Below, in pieces: positions 23,921 to 33,303 of a stretch of 57,189 nucleotides of DNA; positions within the stretch are counted from its first letter, which is position 1; each line of letters starts with the position of its first letter. The position numbers and the translations under genes are program-made. A model generated the notes under the pieces. The model worked only from the letters and a program-made list of their open reading frames with translations. It did no database searches and had not been told where the DNA came from. Where the stretch lies: assembly GCA_002332905.1 (NCBI GenBank), contig DDAM01000007.1, forward strand, positions 1 to 57,189, written 5' to 3'. Source of the stretch: Firmicutes bacterium UBA2058. Its GTDB lineage: Bacteria; Bacillota; Clostridia; Tissierellales; Sedimentibacteraceae.

Positions 23921-25696
23921 TTAAGTTTTTAATAGATACTCTAAATTGTATAACTTAATTTTATAATAGAATGTTGTTCTATTTATATTTAAAAGCTTTG
24001 CTGCATTAGTTTTGTTTCCATTAGCTGCCATTATAGCCTCTGTAAGCATTTTTATCTCTAATTTTTTTATAGAATCATTAAAATCACAGCTAGTAAATTC
24101 TTCATTAGTTTTATCCATCTCTATAGGTTTTAAACCATTAACTATATAATTTGGGACATCTTCTTTCTTTATCCTTCCATCATCTGACAATACAACTATT
24201 CTTTGAACTACATTTCGAAGCTCCCTTATGTTCCCTTCCCAAAAATATGACTCAAAAATATTATAAATTTCTTCATCAAAGCTAGTTATATTTATATTTT
24301 CTTTTTCAGAGAACTCCTTAACAAAATATTTAGTAAGTTCCTTTATGTCTTCTTTACGTTCTCTAAGAGGTGGTAAATCAATGTTAACAACTGCCAATCT
24401 ATAATATAAATCGCTTCTGAAATTATCCTTATCCATAGCACTTCTAATATCTATATTGGTTGCTGCTATAATTCTTACATCAGTTTCTATAGTTTTGTCG
24501 CTTCCTAAACGGCTAATAATTCCATCTTGTAAAACTCTTAAAAGCTTACTTTGCATTTTAAAAGGCATTTCTCCCACTTCATCAAGAAATAATGTGCCAT
24601 TATTAGCAAGCTCAAATTTACCTATTTTGCCGCCCTTTTTAGCTCCAGTAAAAGCTCCTTCTTCGTATCCAAAAAGTTCACTCTCTAAAAGTTCTTCTGG
24701 TATAGCACTACAATTTACAGCTATATATTTGCCCTTTCTTCCGCTGGCATTATGTATTGCGGTAGCAAATACATCTTTACCAGTTCCACTTTCTCCGGTA
24801 ATCATAACATTAGCATTGCTTGGGGCAACTCTTTGAGACAGGGTTATAGCTTCAATAACTTTTTTATTTTTACTAATTATGCCAGAAAAACTGTATTGCT
24901 TTGCGATTTGCTCCTTATATCTAACCTCATAATATTTAGACTTTTTTTCTTCTTTTTTTAGTCTTTCCATTATTTCATCAATATCATGAATATCCTTATC
25001 CGTAGTTATAACAGCTGTCATTTGATTGCTTGAATTAAAAATTGGAACAGCACTTAAAAAAACCTTTTTACCTTCTACTGGTTGGTGTAAAACATCCTTT
25101 ATTGTTTTTTTATTTTTAAAAACCTCATTGGTCAATGCATTTGGAAAAAAATCACCTATATAGGTTCCAATAATCTCATCTTTTTTTATGTTATAAAGCT
25201 TTTCAGAAGCCTTATTCCAATATATAACCTCTCCATTGTAATCGCATATACAAATAGCTTCACAAATATTATCAAAGGCTTCTCTTGTTATATCATGCAT
25301 ATCTTCAACTTTTGTATAAAAATCATCTCTTATATTATTATTAGTGAGTATGCCAACAATATCACCGTTTTTTTCAACTAGTAGTCTTCCAATTTTTTTT
25401 TCAATCATTAGGTCTCTAGCTTTTATTACATCCTCATCATAATTAATTTTAACTAAATTCATTGTAGAAAATTGAGAAACAGGTAAATCAACAAAGATTG
25501 GATTTTCACCTAGTTTGCATATATCAGTTCTTGTAAACAATCCTATAATATTATCTTTTTCATCAACAAGAATTACTTCATCTCGTTTTGAAAATGCAAT
25601 CTTTTTTATAGCTTCACTTGTTTTTTCTTTATAATTAATTTTTATAAAATCCTTATCCATTATTTCATGTACTTTATATTTAAGCTTAATAGTCAT
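23921..25696 (-). CDS. prdR: PrdR, sigma-54-dependent activator of proline reductase
   Basis: 591 residues. Two CBS motifs (about 1-125) are followed by a PAS domain (135-240, ICEAICICDYNGEVIYWN) and an AAA+ domain with Walker A GESGTGKD, the sigma-54 contact loop GAFTGA and Walker B GTLFLDEVGEMP. A C-terminal Fis-type helix-turn-helix (NGNKTNAAKLLNINRTTFYY) completes it. The domain order and position next to prdC identify PrdR, which activates prd genes in response to proline. CBS domains suggest adenylate sensing, which is inference. It has its own sigma-A promoter. Confidence 0.93.
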   Translation of the reverse strand: MTIKLKYKVHEIMDKDFIKINYKEKTSEAIKKIAFSKRDEVILVDEKDNIIGLFTRTDICKLGENPIFVDLPVSQFSTMNLVKINYDEDVIKARDLMIEKKIGRLLVEKNGDIVGILTNNNIRDDFYTKVEDMHDITREAFDNICEAICICDYNGEVIYWNKASEKLYNIKKDEIIGTYIGDFFPNALTNEVFKNKKTIKDVLHQPVEGKKVFLSAVPIFNSSNQMTAVITTDKDIHDIDEIMERLKKEEKKSKYYEVRYKEQIAKQYSFSGIISKNKKVIEAITLSQRVAPSNANVMITGESGTGKDVFATAIHNASGRKGKYIAVNCSAIPEELLESELFGYEEGAFTGAKKGGKIGKFELANNGTLFLDEVGEMPFKMQSKLLRVLQDGIISRLGSDKTIETDVRIIAATNIDIRSAMDKDNFRSDLYYRLAVVNIDLPPLRERKEDIKELTKYFVKEFSEKENINITSFDEEIYNIFESYFWEGNIRELRNVVQRIVVLSDDGRIKKEDVPNYIVNGLKPIEMDKTNEEFTSCDFNDSIKKLEIKMLTEAIMAANGNKTNAAKLLNINRTTFYYKIKLYNLEYLLKT

Positions 25697-25731
25697 TTTA
25701 ACCTCTCAATAATTACAAAGATAATACAAGT

Positions 25732-25760
25732 ATTATACATGTTTTTTAACCGTAGGTCAA
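25732..25760 (-). promoter_or_regulatory. Sigma-A type promoter of prdR
   Basis: Minus strand TTGACC (25755-25760), 17-bp spacer, TATAAT (25732-25737), about 30 bp upstream of the prdR ATG. Confidence 0.8.
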
Positions 25761-25774
25761 TTTCACAAATTAGT

Positions 25775-26668
25775 TTATTTAGTTTTAATATCAACACTAC
25801 CTGTTCCAGAAGTTATTTCAATATTTCTTTCTGATTTATTATTAATATTTGCTTCCCTTTTATATTTATTTTGATTTATTTCAATACCGCCAATTCCCGT
25901 TTCTATATTATAATTGTAATCTTTTTCTTTACCATTTAGCATAAGTTCTATACTATTAGTTCCTGTACTTATGTTAGCATCTTTCATTATATCTCCACTT
26001 ACATATGTGCTTCCGGTTCCACTGTCTATTTCAATTTTATCTGTTAAAATATCATACAATTTTACGCTTCCTGTTCCTCCAGAAATGTAGCAGTTAGACA
26101 TTTTCAAATTATTGCCAACAACAGAAGATGTTCCGCAATCAATATCTAGTGTATCAGTAGATATATTTTTTACTTCAATTTTACCTACTCCATTTTCTAT
26201 ATCTATTTTGTCTAGTTTATTATTAGTTGGAACTTTTATTAATAATTCACCCTTATAGTCATTAAAGTTAAACAAATTTGTACTTATTTTATTTTTTTCT
26301 TGTTTCTGTATAATAGTTAGATTTCCATTATTACAACTTACCTCTAGTTTATAAGCATCTTTTCCATTTACCATTACAGCTGGTTTTTTTGCTGTTATTT
26401 GAACGTTCTTTATTGTATCATCACCTTGAATTACTATTGAATATAAACCTAATGTTAAATTTATATTTTTTACATCTTCAAATTCATTATTTATTATATT
26501 TGAATTATTATCTTCTACTGAAATATCTTCATCTTTAACAGAAGACAAAATCTCTTTATTTATTGACATTTTATTGTTATTATTTTCAGAGATAGTCATT
26601 ATTATTTTACCAGCTACAAGTAAAACTAAACCAATTATTATAATAGTTATAAGTGCTTTTTTCATCAT
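25775..26668 (-). CDS. DUF4097-family membrane-anchored beta-helix protein
   Basis: 297 residues. An N-terminal membrane anchor (ALITIIIIGLVLLVAGKII) and an Asn-rich linker precede repeated beta-strand units such as DCGTSSVVGNNLKMSNCYIS, SGGTGSVKLYDIL and DSGTGSTYVSG, the DUF4097 (putative adhesin, LiaG-like) pattern. It is probably exported and attached to the membrane. Third gene of a PadR-DUF1700-DUF4097 operon, a common envelope-stress arrangement. The start is either of two consecutive ATG codons after AGGAGG. Confidence 0.85.
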   Translation of the reverse strand: MMKKALITIIIIGLVLLVAGKIIMTISENNNNKMSINKEILSSVKDEDISVEDNNSNIINNEFEDVKNINLTLGLYSIVIQGDDTIKNVQITAKKPAVMVNGKDAYKLEVSCNNGNLTIIQKQEKNKISTNLFNFNDYKGELLIKVPTNNKLDKIDIENGVGKIEVKNISTDTLDIDCGTSSVVGNNLKMSNCYISGGTGSVKLYDILTDKIEIDSGTGSTYVSGDIMKDANISTGTNSIELMLNGKEKDYNYNIETGIGGIEINQNKYKREANINNKSERNIEITSGTGSVDIKTK

Positions 26669-26677
26669 TACTTCCTC

Positions 26678-27316
26678 CTAATTTGCTTTATTTTTTATAA
26701 AATCTATTACAACTTTAATCAATTTGACAATTACTATGATTATAACTACCAATAAAGCCAGACTAAGTATGCCTTTACCCAAGTAGTAAAGTATACCTCC
26801 TACAACCGCAAAGCCTGCAAAAGGTAATGTAAATACTGCCGCTATACCAGAAATCACTAATCCAAACGCAGTTGCAACAATTCCTATAATTACTCCAATT
26901 AAACCAAGTAACATTCCAAACAAGGTCATAACTATCGGAAAGCATGCTAAAGCACCTATAATTATTAATATGACATATAAAGGCTTAAGTTTTTGCTTTT
27001 CCTTTTTAACCTCTTCTTTGTAAAAAGTATTTGTTTTATTATTGCTATTATTATCTTTATAACTATTATCATTATAATTATTATTGCCTACTGTAAACTT
27101 ATTTGCCGATACCGAATTTGTGTTTGATGTTGAATTTTCAATTATTTCTTGAGCTATTCGTTCTATATCGCCTAATTCATAAATAACGCTATCTTCATTT
27201 TCAGCTCCAGCATCATCAAAATATTCTTCATAATAGCTTATAGCCTTTTCTCTTTCCTCATATGACAAAGTCGCTAATTTGCTTCTTAATACATTGATAA
27301 ATTGCTTTCTATCCAT
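26678..27316 (-). CDS. DUF1700-family membrane protein (HAAS domain)
   Basis: 212 residues. The N-terminal helical domain MDRKQFINVLRSKLATLSYE through YYEEYFDDAGAENED is the HAAS/DUF1700 signature. A low-complexity Asn-rich linker (about 70-95) and four hydrophobic segments (105-205) follow. HAAS domains are usually paired with a PadR-like regulator, as here; the domain is believed to interact with the regulator or its target. It sits 3 bp after the PadR gene. The exact role is unknown. Confidence 0.87.
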   Translation of the reverse strand: MDRKQFINVLRSKLATLSYEEREKAISYYEEYFDDAGAENEDSVIYELGDIERIAQEIIENSTSNTNSVSANKFTVGNNNYNDNSYKDNNSNNKTNTFYKEEVKKEKQKLKPLYVILIIIGALACFPIVMTLFGMLLGLIGVIIGIVATAFGLVISGIAAVFTLPFAGFAVVGGILYYLGKGILSLALLVVIIIVIVKLIKVVIDFIKNKAN

Positions 27317-27319
27317 TTG

Positions 27320-27631
27320 CTATTTCCCTCCACTAAAAACCTTGTTAATTTTTTCTACATATAATTTCCATTCCTCTAAATATACTTCTAGTACGTCTTT
27401 TCCTCTTGTAGTAATTTTATAATATCTTCTATTTCGTCCCTGATATGGCATATCATATATTTCTAAGCATTCATCCTTTTGAAGTCGTCTAAGAACTGGA
27501 TATAGTGTTGATTCAGATATATCCATGACTTCTCTAACTTCTTGTGTCAATTTATATCCATATGCATCTTCTCGTGATAAAACTGATAAAACGCATGCAT
27601 CTAAAAGTGCAGCACCTAACTGAAATGTCAT
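27320..27631 (-). CDS. PadR-family transcriptional regulator
   Basis: 103 residues. Winged helix-turn-helix of the PadR type: ALLDACVLSVLSREDAYGYK, then the recognition-helix region ISESTLYPVLRRLQKDECLE and the wing YQGRNRRYYKITTRGKDVLE. A short C-terminal helix mediates dimerisation. Likely represses its own operon through the AT-rich palindromic promoter just upstream. Confidence 0.9.
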   Translation of the reverse strand: MTFQLGAALLDACVLSVLSREDAYGYKLTQEVREVMDISESTLYPVLRRLQKDECLEIYDMPYQGRNRRYYKITTRGKDVLEVYLEEWKLYVEKINKVFSGGK

Positions 27632-27664
27632 GTAAACCTCCTTTGTAACTATATAATATATTAT

Positions 27665-27693
27665 ATTATATGATGTATAATATTATATGTCAA
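27665..27693 (-). promoter_or_regulatory. Promoter/operator of the PadR operon
   Basis: Minus strand TTGACA (27688-27693), 17-bp spacer, TATAAT (27665-27670). The spacer and -10 region contain ATATAATATTATA-type symmetrical AT repeats, a plausible PadR operator. Confidence 0.8.
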
Positions 27694-27723
27694 CATTTTG
27701 TTTATAAAAAATTTAGCAAAATT

Positions 27724-27763
27724 TAAAGCCTTAATATTGATTTTTATCAATAATTAAGGCTTA
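27724..27763 (-). terminator. Terminator of the GGDEF gene
   Basis: Minus strand AAGCCTTAAT...ATTAAGGCTT with an inner ATTGAT/ATCAAT stem, followed by TTAAATTTTG. Located 20 bp past the GGDEF gene stop and before the PadR promoter. Confidence 0.7.
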
Positions 27764-27781
27764 TTTTTAATTACATATAAT

Positions 27782-29884
27782 TTACATTTCGTTATAAATT
27801 ACTACGCAGTTTCTTGATTTATTTTTAGCTCCATATAAGGCTATATCAGCTCTTTTTATACCTGACATAAGGTCATCGACACCATCTTCAAGCTCATACA
27901 AACCAATACTTATAGATACATTAATTTTTTTATTTTTATCTACTAAGTGCTTTTTACCATATACCAGTTTTCGGACTCTTTCAGCTATAGTCTTTGCTCT
28001 ATCAATTTTTGTGTTAGGAAATACTAATAGGAATTCATCACCACCGTATCTGCCAGCGAAATCAGCTTTTCTTACATTTTTAGTAATAGACTCAGCTATC
28101 TCTCTTAAAACTCTATCTCCAATTACATGACCATAAGTATCATTAACATCTTTAAATTTATCAATATCAATCATAGCAATTGTTAACTTTTCCTTATAAC
28201 TGTTAAAATGTTTAAATGCAGCGTTTCCAATTTTTAGTATCTCGCGCCTACTTAACAGACCTGTCAAATTATCATATATAGCGATACTCTCCATTTTCTT
28301 ATAAGAAATTGCATTATCAAGAGCAATAGAAACATAATTACTTAAAACTTTTAATGTACTCATATCGTTTTGAGTATATACATTTTCATCCTTAGCTTGT
28401 ACAGTCATTATTCCAATTATTTTTCCTCTAACAATCATAGGAGTATACATTAAAGAAGAAAAATCTATATTTTGATCTGAATATTCATCAATACTATCTA
28501 TTTTTACATATTTTTTAAATTCATTATTAAAATTTTGTATTAAAATATCCTCTTTATGTTCTATACAATAACCTGTGAGATAATTACCTTCATCTAACTT
28601 AACAGGACCTTTTAGATTTATATTTCCATAATCATCTATATACTTATAAGTTATTTCATTTGTTTCTTCATTATATACAGCTATACTAAACATATCGGTT
28701 TTCATCAGTTTATGTATTTCCTTAGAAATAACTTTTAAAATATTGTTTTCATCCAATGTTGAAATTATTTCTTTTCCAATTGAAGACAGCAATTCTGTTT
28801 TATCATACAAAATTTTATATAGATTAGCCTCTCTTTCAGAGTGACTTGCATCAAACTTTGCCATCCACTGACTGCTTTGAAAATTGTAAATTTTTTCATC
28901 AACACTTGTATATTCTTCTAAATAGAATAAAGCTTTTCCCAAATCTTCTCTTTTTTTATAAATATTATATAATTTATAATATGAAAATCTAAGCAATTGA
29001 TAAAAGTCATATTCTTTAGCAATCGGTATAAATTCCTCGAGTTTTTCAATGCCTTTTTCAACTTGACTAGTCTTTATATACATATCAGACCATTTAACTA
29101 GAGTATGACATAGTTCAAAGTTCTGATTAAATTTTACAGCAAAATCATAGGATTCTTTAAAAAGCATATCCGCCTTTTCATAATCATATAATTTACAATA
29201 CGCCATAGCTTCAAGCTTTTTAGTCTCACTTATAAAGAATTCGTAATTTATATTTCTAAACAATTCATAAACTTTTTGTATTTCTTTAATAGCCTTATTA
29301 ACATCACCAATATTTATTTCTATCTCGGCTATGCATTGAGAAAAGGTTATTTTTCTTTCACCCACTAATTTATAATCCATAGCTTTTATGTAATTAAATA
29401 TTTCTTTGGCTTTCTTAAAATTTTCAAGCTGTATGTATCCGATGCCTATGTTTAATATTAAGACAAGAAGTAATTCATCATCATGTATCTCTTCAGCCAT
29501 TTCAACTCCCTTAATACCCCACTCATTTGAGAGTTCAATTTGTCCAATTTGAGAGTAACATGACATTAAAGAGTTGCATAAGCGAGCCATACCATTTTTA
29601 TTTCCATACTTTTCCAAAACATTATAGGCATCTAATGCTACTTCTATAGCTTCCTTATATTTTGACATGTCAAAATAATACCAACAATAGTAATTATTAA
29701 GCCAAGCTGTTGCTTTATGTAAATTATTTAACTTTGTAAAAGATAGTGTAGATTCTAAAATATACCTATAAAACTCTGTATCTTGTCTAAAAGATTTATG
29801 AGCTAATTCACAGAAAAAATTTACATTATCTTCATCTTTTAGTAACATGTCTAATTGTTCTTTGTACTGTAAATAAAAATCCAT
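27782..29884 (-). CDS. TPR-GAF-GGDEF diguanylate cyclase
   Basis: 700 residues. The N-terminal ~350 are helical tetratricopeptide-like repeats (KYKEAIEVALDAYNVLEKYG, YEKADMLFKESYDFA). A GAF domain (about 370-530) contains LTGYCIEHKEDILIQ and IIGIMTVQAKDE. The C-terminal GGDEF domain (about 535-695) has an intact RYGGDEF active site, with the inhibitory-site RxxD (RKAD) five residues before it, so it should make cyclic di-GMP with product inhibition. It has its own promoter and is divergent from the CDF gene. The signal sensed is unknown. Confidence 0.9.
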   Translation of the reverse strand: MDFYLQYKEQLDMLLKDEDNVNFFCELAHKSFRQDTEFYRYILESTLSFTKLNNLHKATAWLNNYYCWYYFDMSKYKEAIEVALDAYNVLEKYGNKNGMARLCNSLMSCYSQIGQIELSNEWGIKGVEMAEEIHDDELLLVLILNIGIGYIQLENFKKAKEIFNYIKAMDYKLVGERKITFSQCIAEIEINIGDVNKAIKEIQKVYELFRNINYEFFISETKKLEAMAYCKLYDYEKADMLFKESYDFAVKFNQNFELCHTLVKWSDMYIKTSQVEKGIEKLEEFIPIAKEYDFYQLLRFSYYKLYNIYKKREDLGKALFYLEEYTSVDEKIYNFQSSQWMAKFDASHSEREANLYKILYDKTELLSSIGKEIISTLDENNILKVISKEIHKLMKTDMFSIAVYNEETNEITYKYIDDYGNINLKGPVKLDEGNYLTGYCIEHKEDILIQNFNNEFKKYVKIDSIDEYSDQNIDFSSLMYTPMIVRGKIIGIMTVQAKDENVYTQNDMSTLKVLSNYVSIALDNAISYKKMESIAIYDNLTGLLSRREILKIGNAAFKHFNSYKEKLTIAMIDIDKFKDVNDTYGHVIGDRVLREIAESITKNVRKADFAGRYGGDEFLLVFPNTKIDRAKTIAERVRKLVYGKKHLVDKNKKINVSISIGLYELEDGVDDLMSGIKRADIALYGAKNKSRNCVVIYNEM

Positions 29885-29963
29885 ATAATTACCTTTCTAT
29901 ACAATTTCGATGTTTGGTGACCTCAGAGTTTCTTCTTTCCAAGATACATACATTATCAAAAAA

Positions 29964-29992
29964 ATTATACATTTTACAGACAATATTGTCAA
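29964..29992 (-). promoter_or_regulatory. Sigma-A type promoter of the GGDEF gene
   Basis: Minus strand TTGACA (29987-29992), 17-bp spacer, TATAAT (29964-29969). The leader is about 75 nt. Confidence 0.82.
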
Positions 29993-30072
29993 TATATATA
30001 CAATATTTGCATAATTACTTCAAATAAATATTATTTAAATATTTACAACTAAATTTTAATTAAAAATTTTGT

Positions 30073-30100
30073 TTGTAAAAAATTAGTTTTCTGCTATAAT
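30073..30100 (+). promoter_or_regulatory. Promoter of the CDF transporter gene
   Basis: TTGTAA (30073-30078), 16-bp spacer, TATAAT (30095-30100). The divergent intergenic region 29885-30182 otherwise shows nothing beyond the two promoters. Confidence 0.6.
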
Positions 30101-30182
30101 ATAGAGAATATTCATAATACTAATATAAAGAAAAACCTTATGATTAAAATTAGTAGTATATGAAAACAAAGAGGTATTTAAG

Positions 30183-31358
30183 TTGATAAATCTATTAATA
30201 AAAAAATTTATACAAAACTACGAAGATATAAAAAACCCTATAGTCAGAGAATCTTACGGAAAATTAAGCAGTATTTTAGGTATCGTATGCAACGCTTTTT
30301 TGTGTACTAGTAAAATTTTAGTTGGTCTTGTATTTAACAGTATTTCAATAACGGCAGATGGTATAAACAACTTATCCGATGCCGGTTCATCAGTCGTTAC
30401 ACTAATAGGATTTAAATTAGCCAGTAAGCCTGCTGATAAGGGTCATCCTTTTGGTCATGCCAGAATAGAATATATAGCTGGTCTAATCGTTTCATTTATT
30501 ATACTTTTATTAGGCGTGGAACTTATTAAGACATCATTTGCCAAGATAGTATCACCTGAGCCTTTAGAATTTAGTATAATTATGGTAATAGTTCTAATAT
30601 TGTCTATATTGGTAAAGCTGTTCATGTACCTTACCAATATTAATATTTCAAAAAAAATTACATCTGCGACTATTAAAGCAACAGCAAAGGACAGTTTAAA
30701 TGATGTAATAGCTACCTCTGCAGTTTTAGCATCAGTTATTATCTCAAAACTAACTAATCTTCAATTAGATGGATATATAGGTATGTTAGTTGCTATTTTT
30801 ATTATATTTTCAGGAATAGAAATATTAAAAGAAATACTCAACCCATTGCTTGGTGAGCCGCCAAGTAAAGATTTAGTAAATACAGTTGTAAAAAAAATAA
30901 TGTCCTATGACGGAGTTATAAATATACATGATTTAGTCATTCACAACTATGGTGCTAATAAATATTTTGCTACTGTTCATGTAGAGGTTTCATATAAGGA
31001 AGATATATTAGAAAGTCATGATATGATAGATAATATTGAAAGAGATTTTTTAAGTGATATGGGTATAAATTTAGTTGTACACTTAGACCCGGTTGTAACC
31101 GATGATGAAGAGACTAACAACATCAAAAAAGAAGTTTTAGCTATTATTAAAAACCTTGGCGACGACTATTCAATGCATGATTTTAGAATAGTTAAGGGCT
31201 CAACACACACAAATATAATTTTTGATGTAGTTGCACCAACAGAATGTAAAATACAATCTAAAGAACTTATTTACATTATATCAAAAGAAATAAAAAAATT
31301 AAACGAAACATATTATCCAATAATAGTAATAGATTATAATTATAATTCTACAAAATAA
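30183..31358 (+). CDS. Cation diffusion facilitator (CDF) family transporter
   Basis: 391 residues with a TTG start after AAAGAGG. Six membrane helices span about 30-215, with metal-site motifs SITADGINNLSDAGSS and GHPFGHARIEYIAG. A cytoplasmic ferredoxin-like domain (about 220-310, VHDLVIHNYG, HVEV) follows, plus an extra C-terminal domain (310-390) longer than in ZitB/CzcD. CDF proteins export Zn, Mn, Fe or Co in exchange for protons; the HxxxD-type site does not by itself fix the metal. Monocistronic, convergent with the SpoVAF-like gene. Confidence 0.92.
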   Translation: MINLLIKKFIQNYEDIKNPIVRESYGKLSSILGIVCNAFLCTSKILVGLVFNSISITADGINNLSDAGSSVVTLIGFKLASKPADKGHPFGHARIEYIAGLIVSFIILLLGVELIKTSFAKIVSPEPLEFSIIMVIVLILSILVKLFMYLTNINISKKITSATIKATAKDSLNDVIATSAVLASVIISKLTNLQLDGYIGMLVAIFIIFSGIEILKEILNPLLGEPPSKDLVNTVVKKIMSYDGVINIHDLVIHNYGANKYFATVHVEVSYKEDILESHDMIDNIERDFLSDMGINLVVHLDPVVTDDEETNNIKKEVLAIIKNLGDDYSMHDFRIVKGSTHTNIIFDVVAPTECKIQSKELIYIISKEIKKLNETYYPIIVIDYNYNSTK

Positions 31359-31386
31359 AATTGTGCCATGTGCACAATTTTTTTAT
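31358..31386. terminator. Bidirectional terminator between convergent genes
   Basis: AAATTGTGC-CATGT-GCACAATTT followed by TTTT on the plus strand and by A/T-rich sequence on the minus strand. It overlaps both stop codons (CDF TAA 31356-31358; SpoVAF-like TAA 31383-31385). Confidence 0.85.
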
Positions 31387-32798
31387 TTCTTTTTAACTTC
31401 CTTTTTCCATCTAAATATTTGCTTTTTTAAAGCTTTCCAGTTAAAAGGCATAAGTGGATATAAATAGGACTCCCCTGAAAAAGTCTTTGTGGTTGCTATA
31501 ATTAATAAGTTTAGTATAATTCCTCCAATAAATCCCCAAAAACCTAGTAACCCTGCAAAAATTATTAGAATTATCCTTGAGAATTTAATTGCATAACTAA
31601 ATTCTATACTAGGCTGCACAAAGCTAGATAATGCTACTATTGCCATGTAGAAAATGCTCTGTGGAACAAACCATCCTGTTTTTACTGCATAATCCCCTAA
31701 AATAAGACCGCCTATAATAGATAATGATGTACCTAAGGCACTAGGTGTATTAAGTGAAGCAATTTTCAACCCATCAACGGCTATTTCCATTATTAAAAAC
31801 TGCATATAAAGAGGAATTTTTATTACATCCGTCGGTAATAAAAACTTATAACCGTCACTTAGCCAGTTTGGATTTTCAACAATCAGTATAAATATAGGTG
31901 TCAAAAATATATTTACTATAAGAACTACAGTTCTGACAAGTTTTAGATAGTTTCCTGTAAAAACAGGCATATAATAATCATCAACAGATTGAAAAAAGCT
32001 GAATATATTGGAAGGAAGTATTAATACAGAAGGGGTATTATCAATTAAAATTATTACATCTCCTTCAATTATTTGAGCAGCAGCTACATCTGGTCTTTCA
32101 GTAAATCTAACTCTTGGATACGGATTTATCCAGGACTTGCTTTGTACTACCTCTACCAAACTTTGATCACCTAATGTCAAAGACTGAATATCCAGTTCAT
32201 CTATATATTTTTTTACTTTATCTAGTATTTTTTTATTTACATTTCCCTTAAGATAACCTATAGCAACGTCAGTCTTAGAAATATTACCAACACTGTACAT
32301 TTCAAAAATTAAATTAGCATCTCTAATTCTTCTTCTTATAAGAGCTGTATTAAATACAATAGTTTCAACAAACCCATCATGTGAGCCCCTTAAAACTCTC
32401 TCCTGTTCAGGCTCTCCAATTCCTCTGGTTGGATATGTTCTTAAATCAATAATTATAGCTTCATCAAAATCCATCCCAAACATTGCCGTTTGACCAGATA
32501 ATATACTTGTTACTATTTTATCAATATCTCTTTCTGTTGATGTTTCAATAGAACTTATGGCCTTTTCAATTAAATCAGCGGCTGAAGTTATAGACATAAA
32601 ATCTTCTTTTTTTATATTATACATATCACGTCGTATGTATTCAAAATTCACGTCTTTAATAAATCCGTCAACAAAAAACAGATGAAATTTTTCACCTTTA
32701 ATGTTAATAACTCTTTCCAATATATCAAAGCTTTCGTCAACTTTAAGTATACTTTTTAGCTTGACTAAATTTTCTTCTAAATTGTTAGTTAGATACAT
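31383..32798 (-). CDS. Spore germination protein, GerA/SpoVAF family
   Basis: 471 residues. The N-terminal soluble domain (about 1-240: FHLFFVDGFIKD, RTYPTRGIGEPEQERVLRGSHDGFVET) and the transmembrane domain (about 280-440) with SLNTPSALGTSLSIIGGLILGDYAV match the GerA A-subunit family. The N-terminal VDGFIKD and lack of adjacent gerB/gerC genes fit SpoVAF better than a nutrient receptor subunit. Expected in the inner membrane of the spore. The promoter was not confidently recognised; a TAGAATA/TATTCTA hairpin lies just before the start. Confidence 0.88.
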   Translation of the reverse strand: MYLTNNLEENLVKLKSILKVDESFDILERVINIKGEKFHLFFVDGFIKDVNFEYIRRDMYNIKKEDFMSITSAADLIEKAISSIETSTERDIDKIVTSILSGQTAMFGMDFDEAIIIDLRTYPTRGIGEPEQERVLRGSHDGFVETIVFNTALIRRRIRDANLIFEMYSVGNISKTDVAIGYLKGNVNKKILDKVKKYIDELDIQSLTLGDQSLVEVVQSKSWINPYPRVRFTERPDVAAAQIIEGDVIILIDNTPSVLILPSNIFSFFQSVDDYYMPVFTGNYLKLVRTVVLIVNIFLTPIFILIVENPNWLSDGYKFLLPTDVIKIPLYMQFLIMEIAVDGLKIASLNTPSALGTSLSIIGGLILGDYAVKTGWFVPQSIFYMAIVALSSFVQPSIEFSYAIKFSRIILIIFAGLLGFWGFIGGIILNLLIIATTKTFSGESYLYPLMPFNWKALKKQIFRWKKEVKKK

Positions 32799-32977
32799 AA
32801 AAATTTCTCCAAATACTTTTATAGAATATTAAGTTATTCTATCCTATAAATATATAATTATACTAATGCTATGCTTTACTAAAAAAAATGGTATATGTAT
32901 AAAAAATTGCTATATTTCAACAAAATATAGTTATTATTATTTGTAAATTTTATTTAGTTTAGTTAAAAAAATAACGC

Positions 32978-33006
32978 TTGACTTTAAGGAAAATATATTT
33001 TAATAT
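32978..33006 (+). promoter_or_regulatory. Sigma-A type promoter of the gcv operon
   Basis: TTGACT (32978-32983), 17-bp spacer, TAATAT (33001-33006), about 30 bp upstream of the glycine riboswitch. Confidence 0.85.
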
Positions 33007-33035
33007 TTGTATATAAAGATAAATATACATGGATG

Positions 33036-33198
33036 ATAAGTTCGGGAGATACCATAAGATGGTAGCCGAAGGAGCAAATTGTAAACCGTCATTTACAGTG
33101 AAACTTTCAGGCAAAATAACCGTTCTTTGACATAACTCTGGAGAGCCTTAAATGGCACCGTAGGAGCAACAGCTTTGCTGGAATCTCTCAGGTATATA
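33036..33198 (+). ncRNA. Tandem glycine riboswitch
   Basis: Two aptamers in tandem. Aptamer 1 (about 33038-33130) has TTCGGGAGA, GCCGAAGGAGCAA and CTTTCAGGCAAAA. Aptamer 2 (about 33133-33212) has CTCTGGAGAG, CCGTAGGAGCAA and AATCTCTCAGGTA. These are the conserved GGAGA...GAAGGAGCAA...TCTCAGG elements of the gcvT motif. It precedes gcvT and controls the terminator at 33199-33239, so glycine should switch expression on. Confidence 0.97.
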
Positions 33199-33239
33199 AC
33201 AGAGGTAGTGACGATTTACACACTACCTCTGTTTTTTTA
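33199..33239 (+). terminator. Riboswitch-controlled terminator (expression platform)
   Basis: ACAGAGGTAGTG, 10-nt loop, CACTACCTCTGT, then TTTTTT. The 5' arm overlaps the last paired segment of aptamer 2 (AACAGAG with CTCTG), giving mutually exclusive folding. Confidence 0.92.
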
Positions 33240-33303
33240 TATCAATAAATCGTATTTTTTAACATTTATACCATAATTTTCTATATTATAAAAAGGAGTG
33301 ATA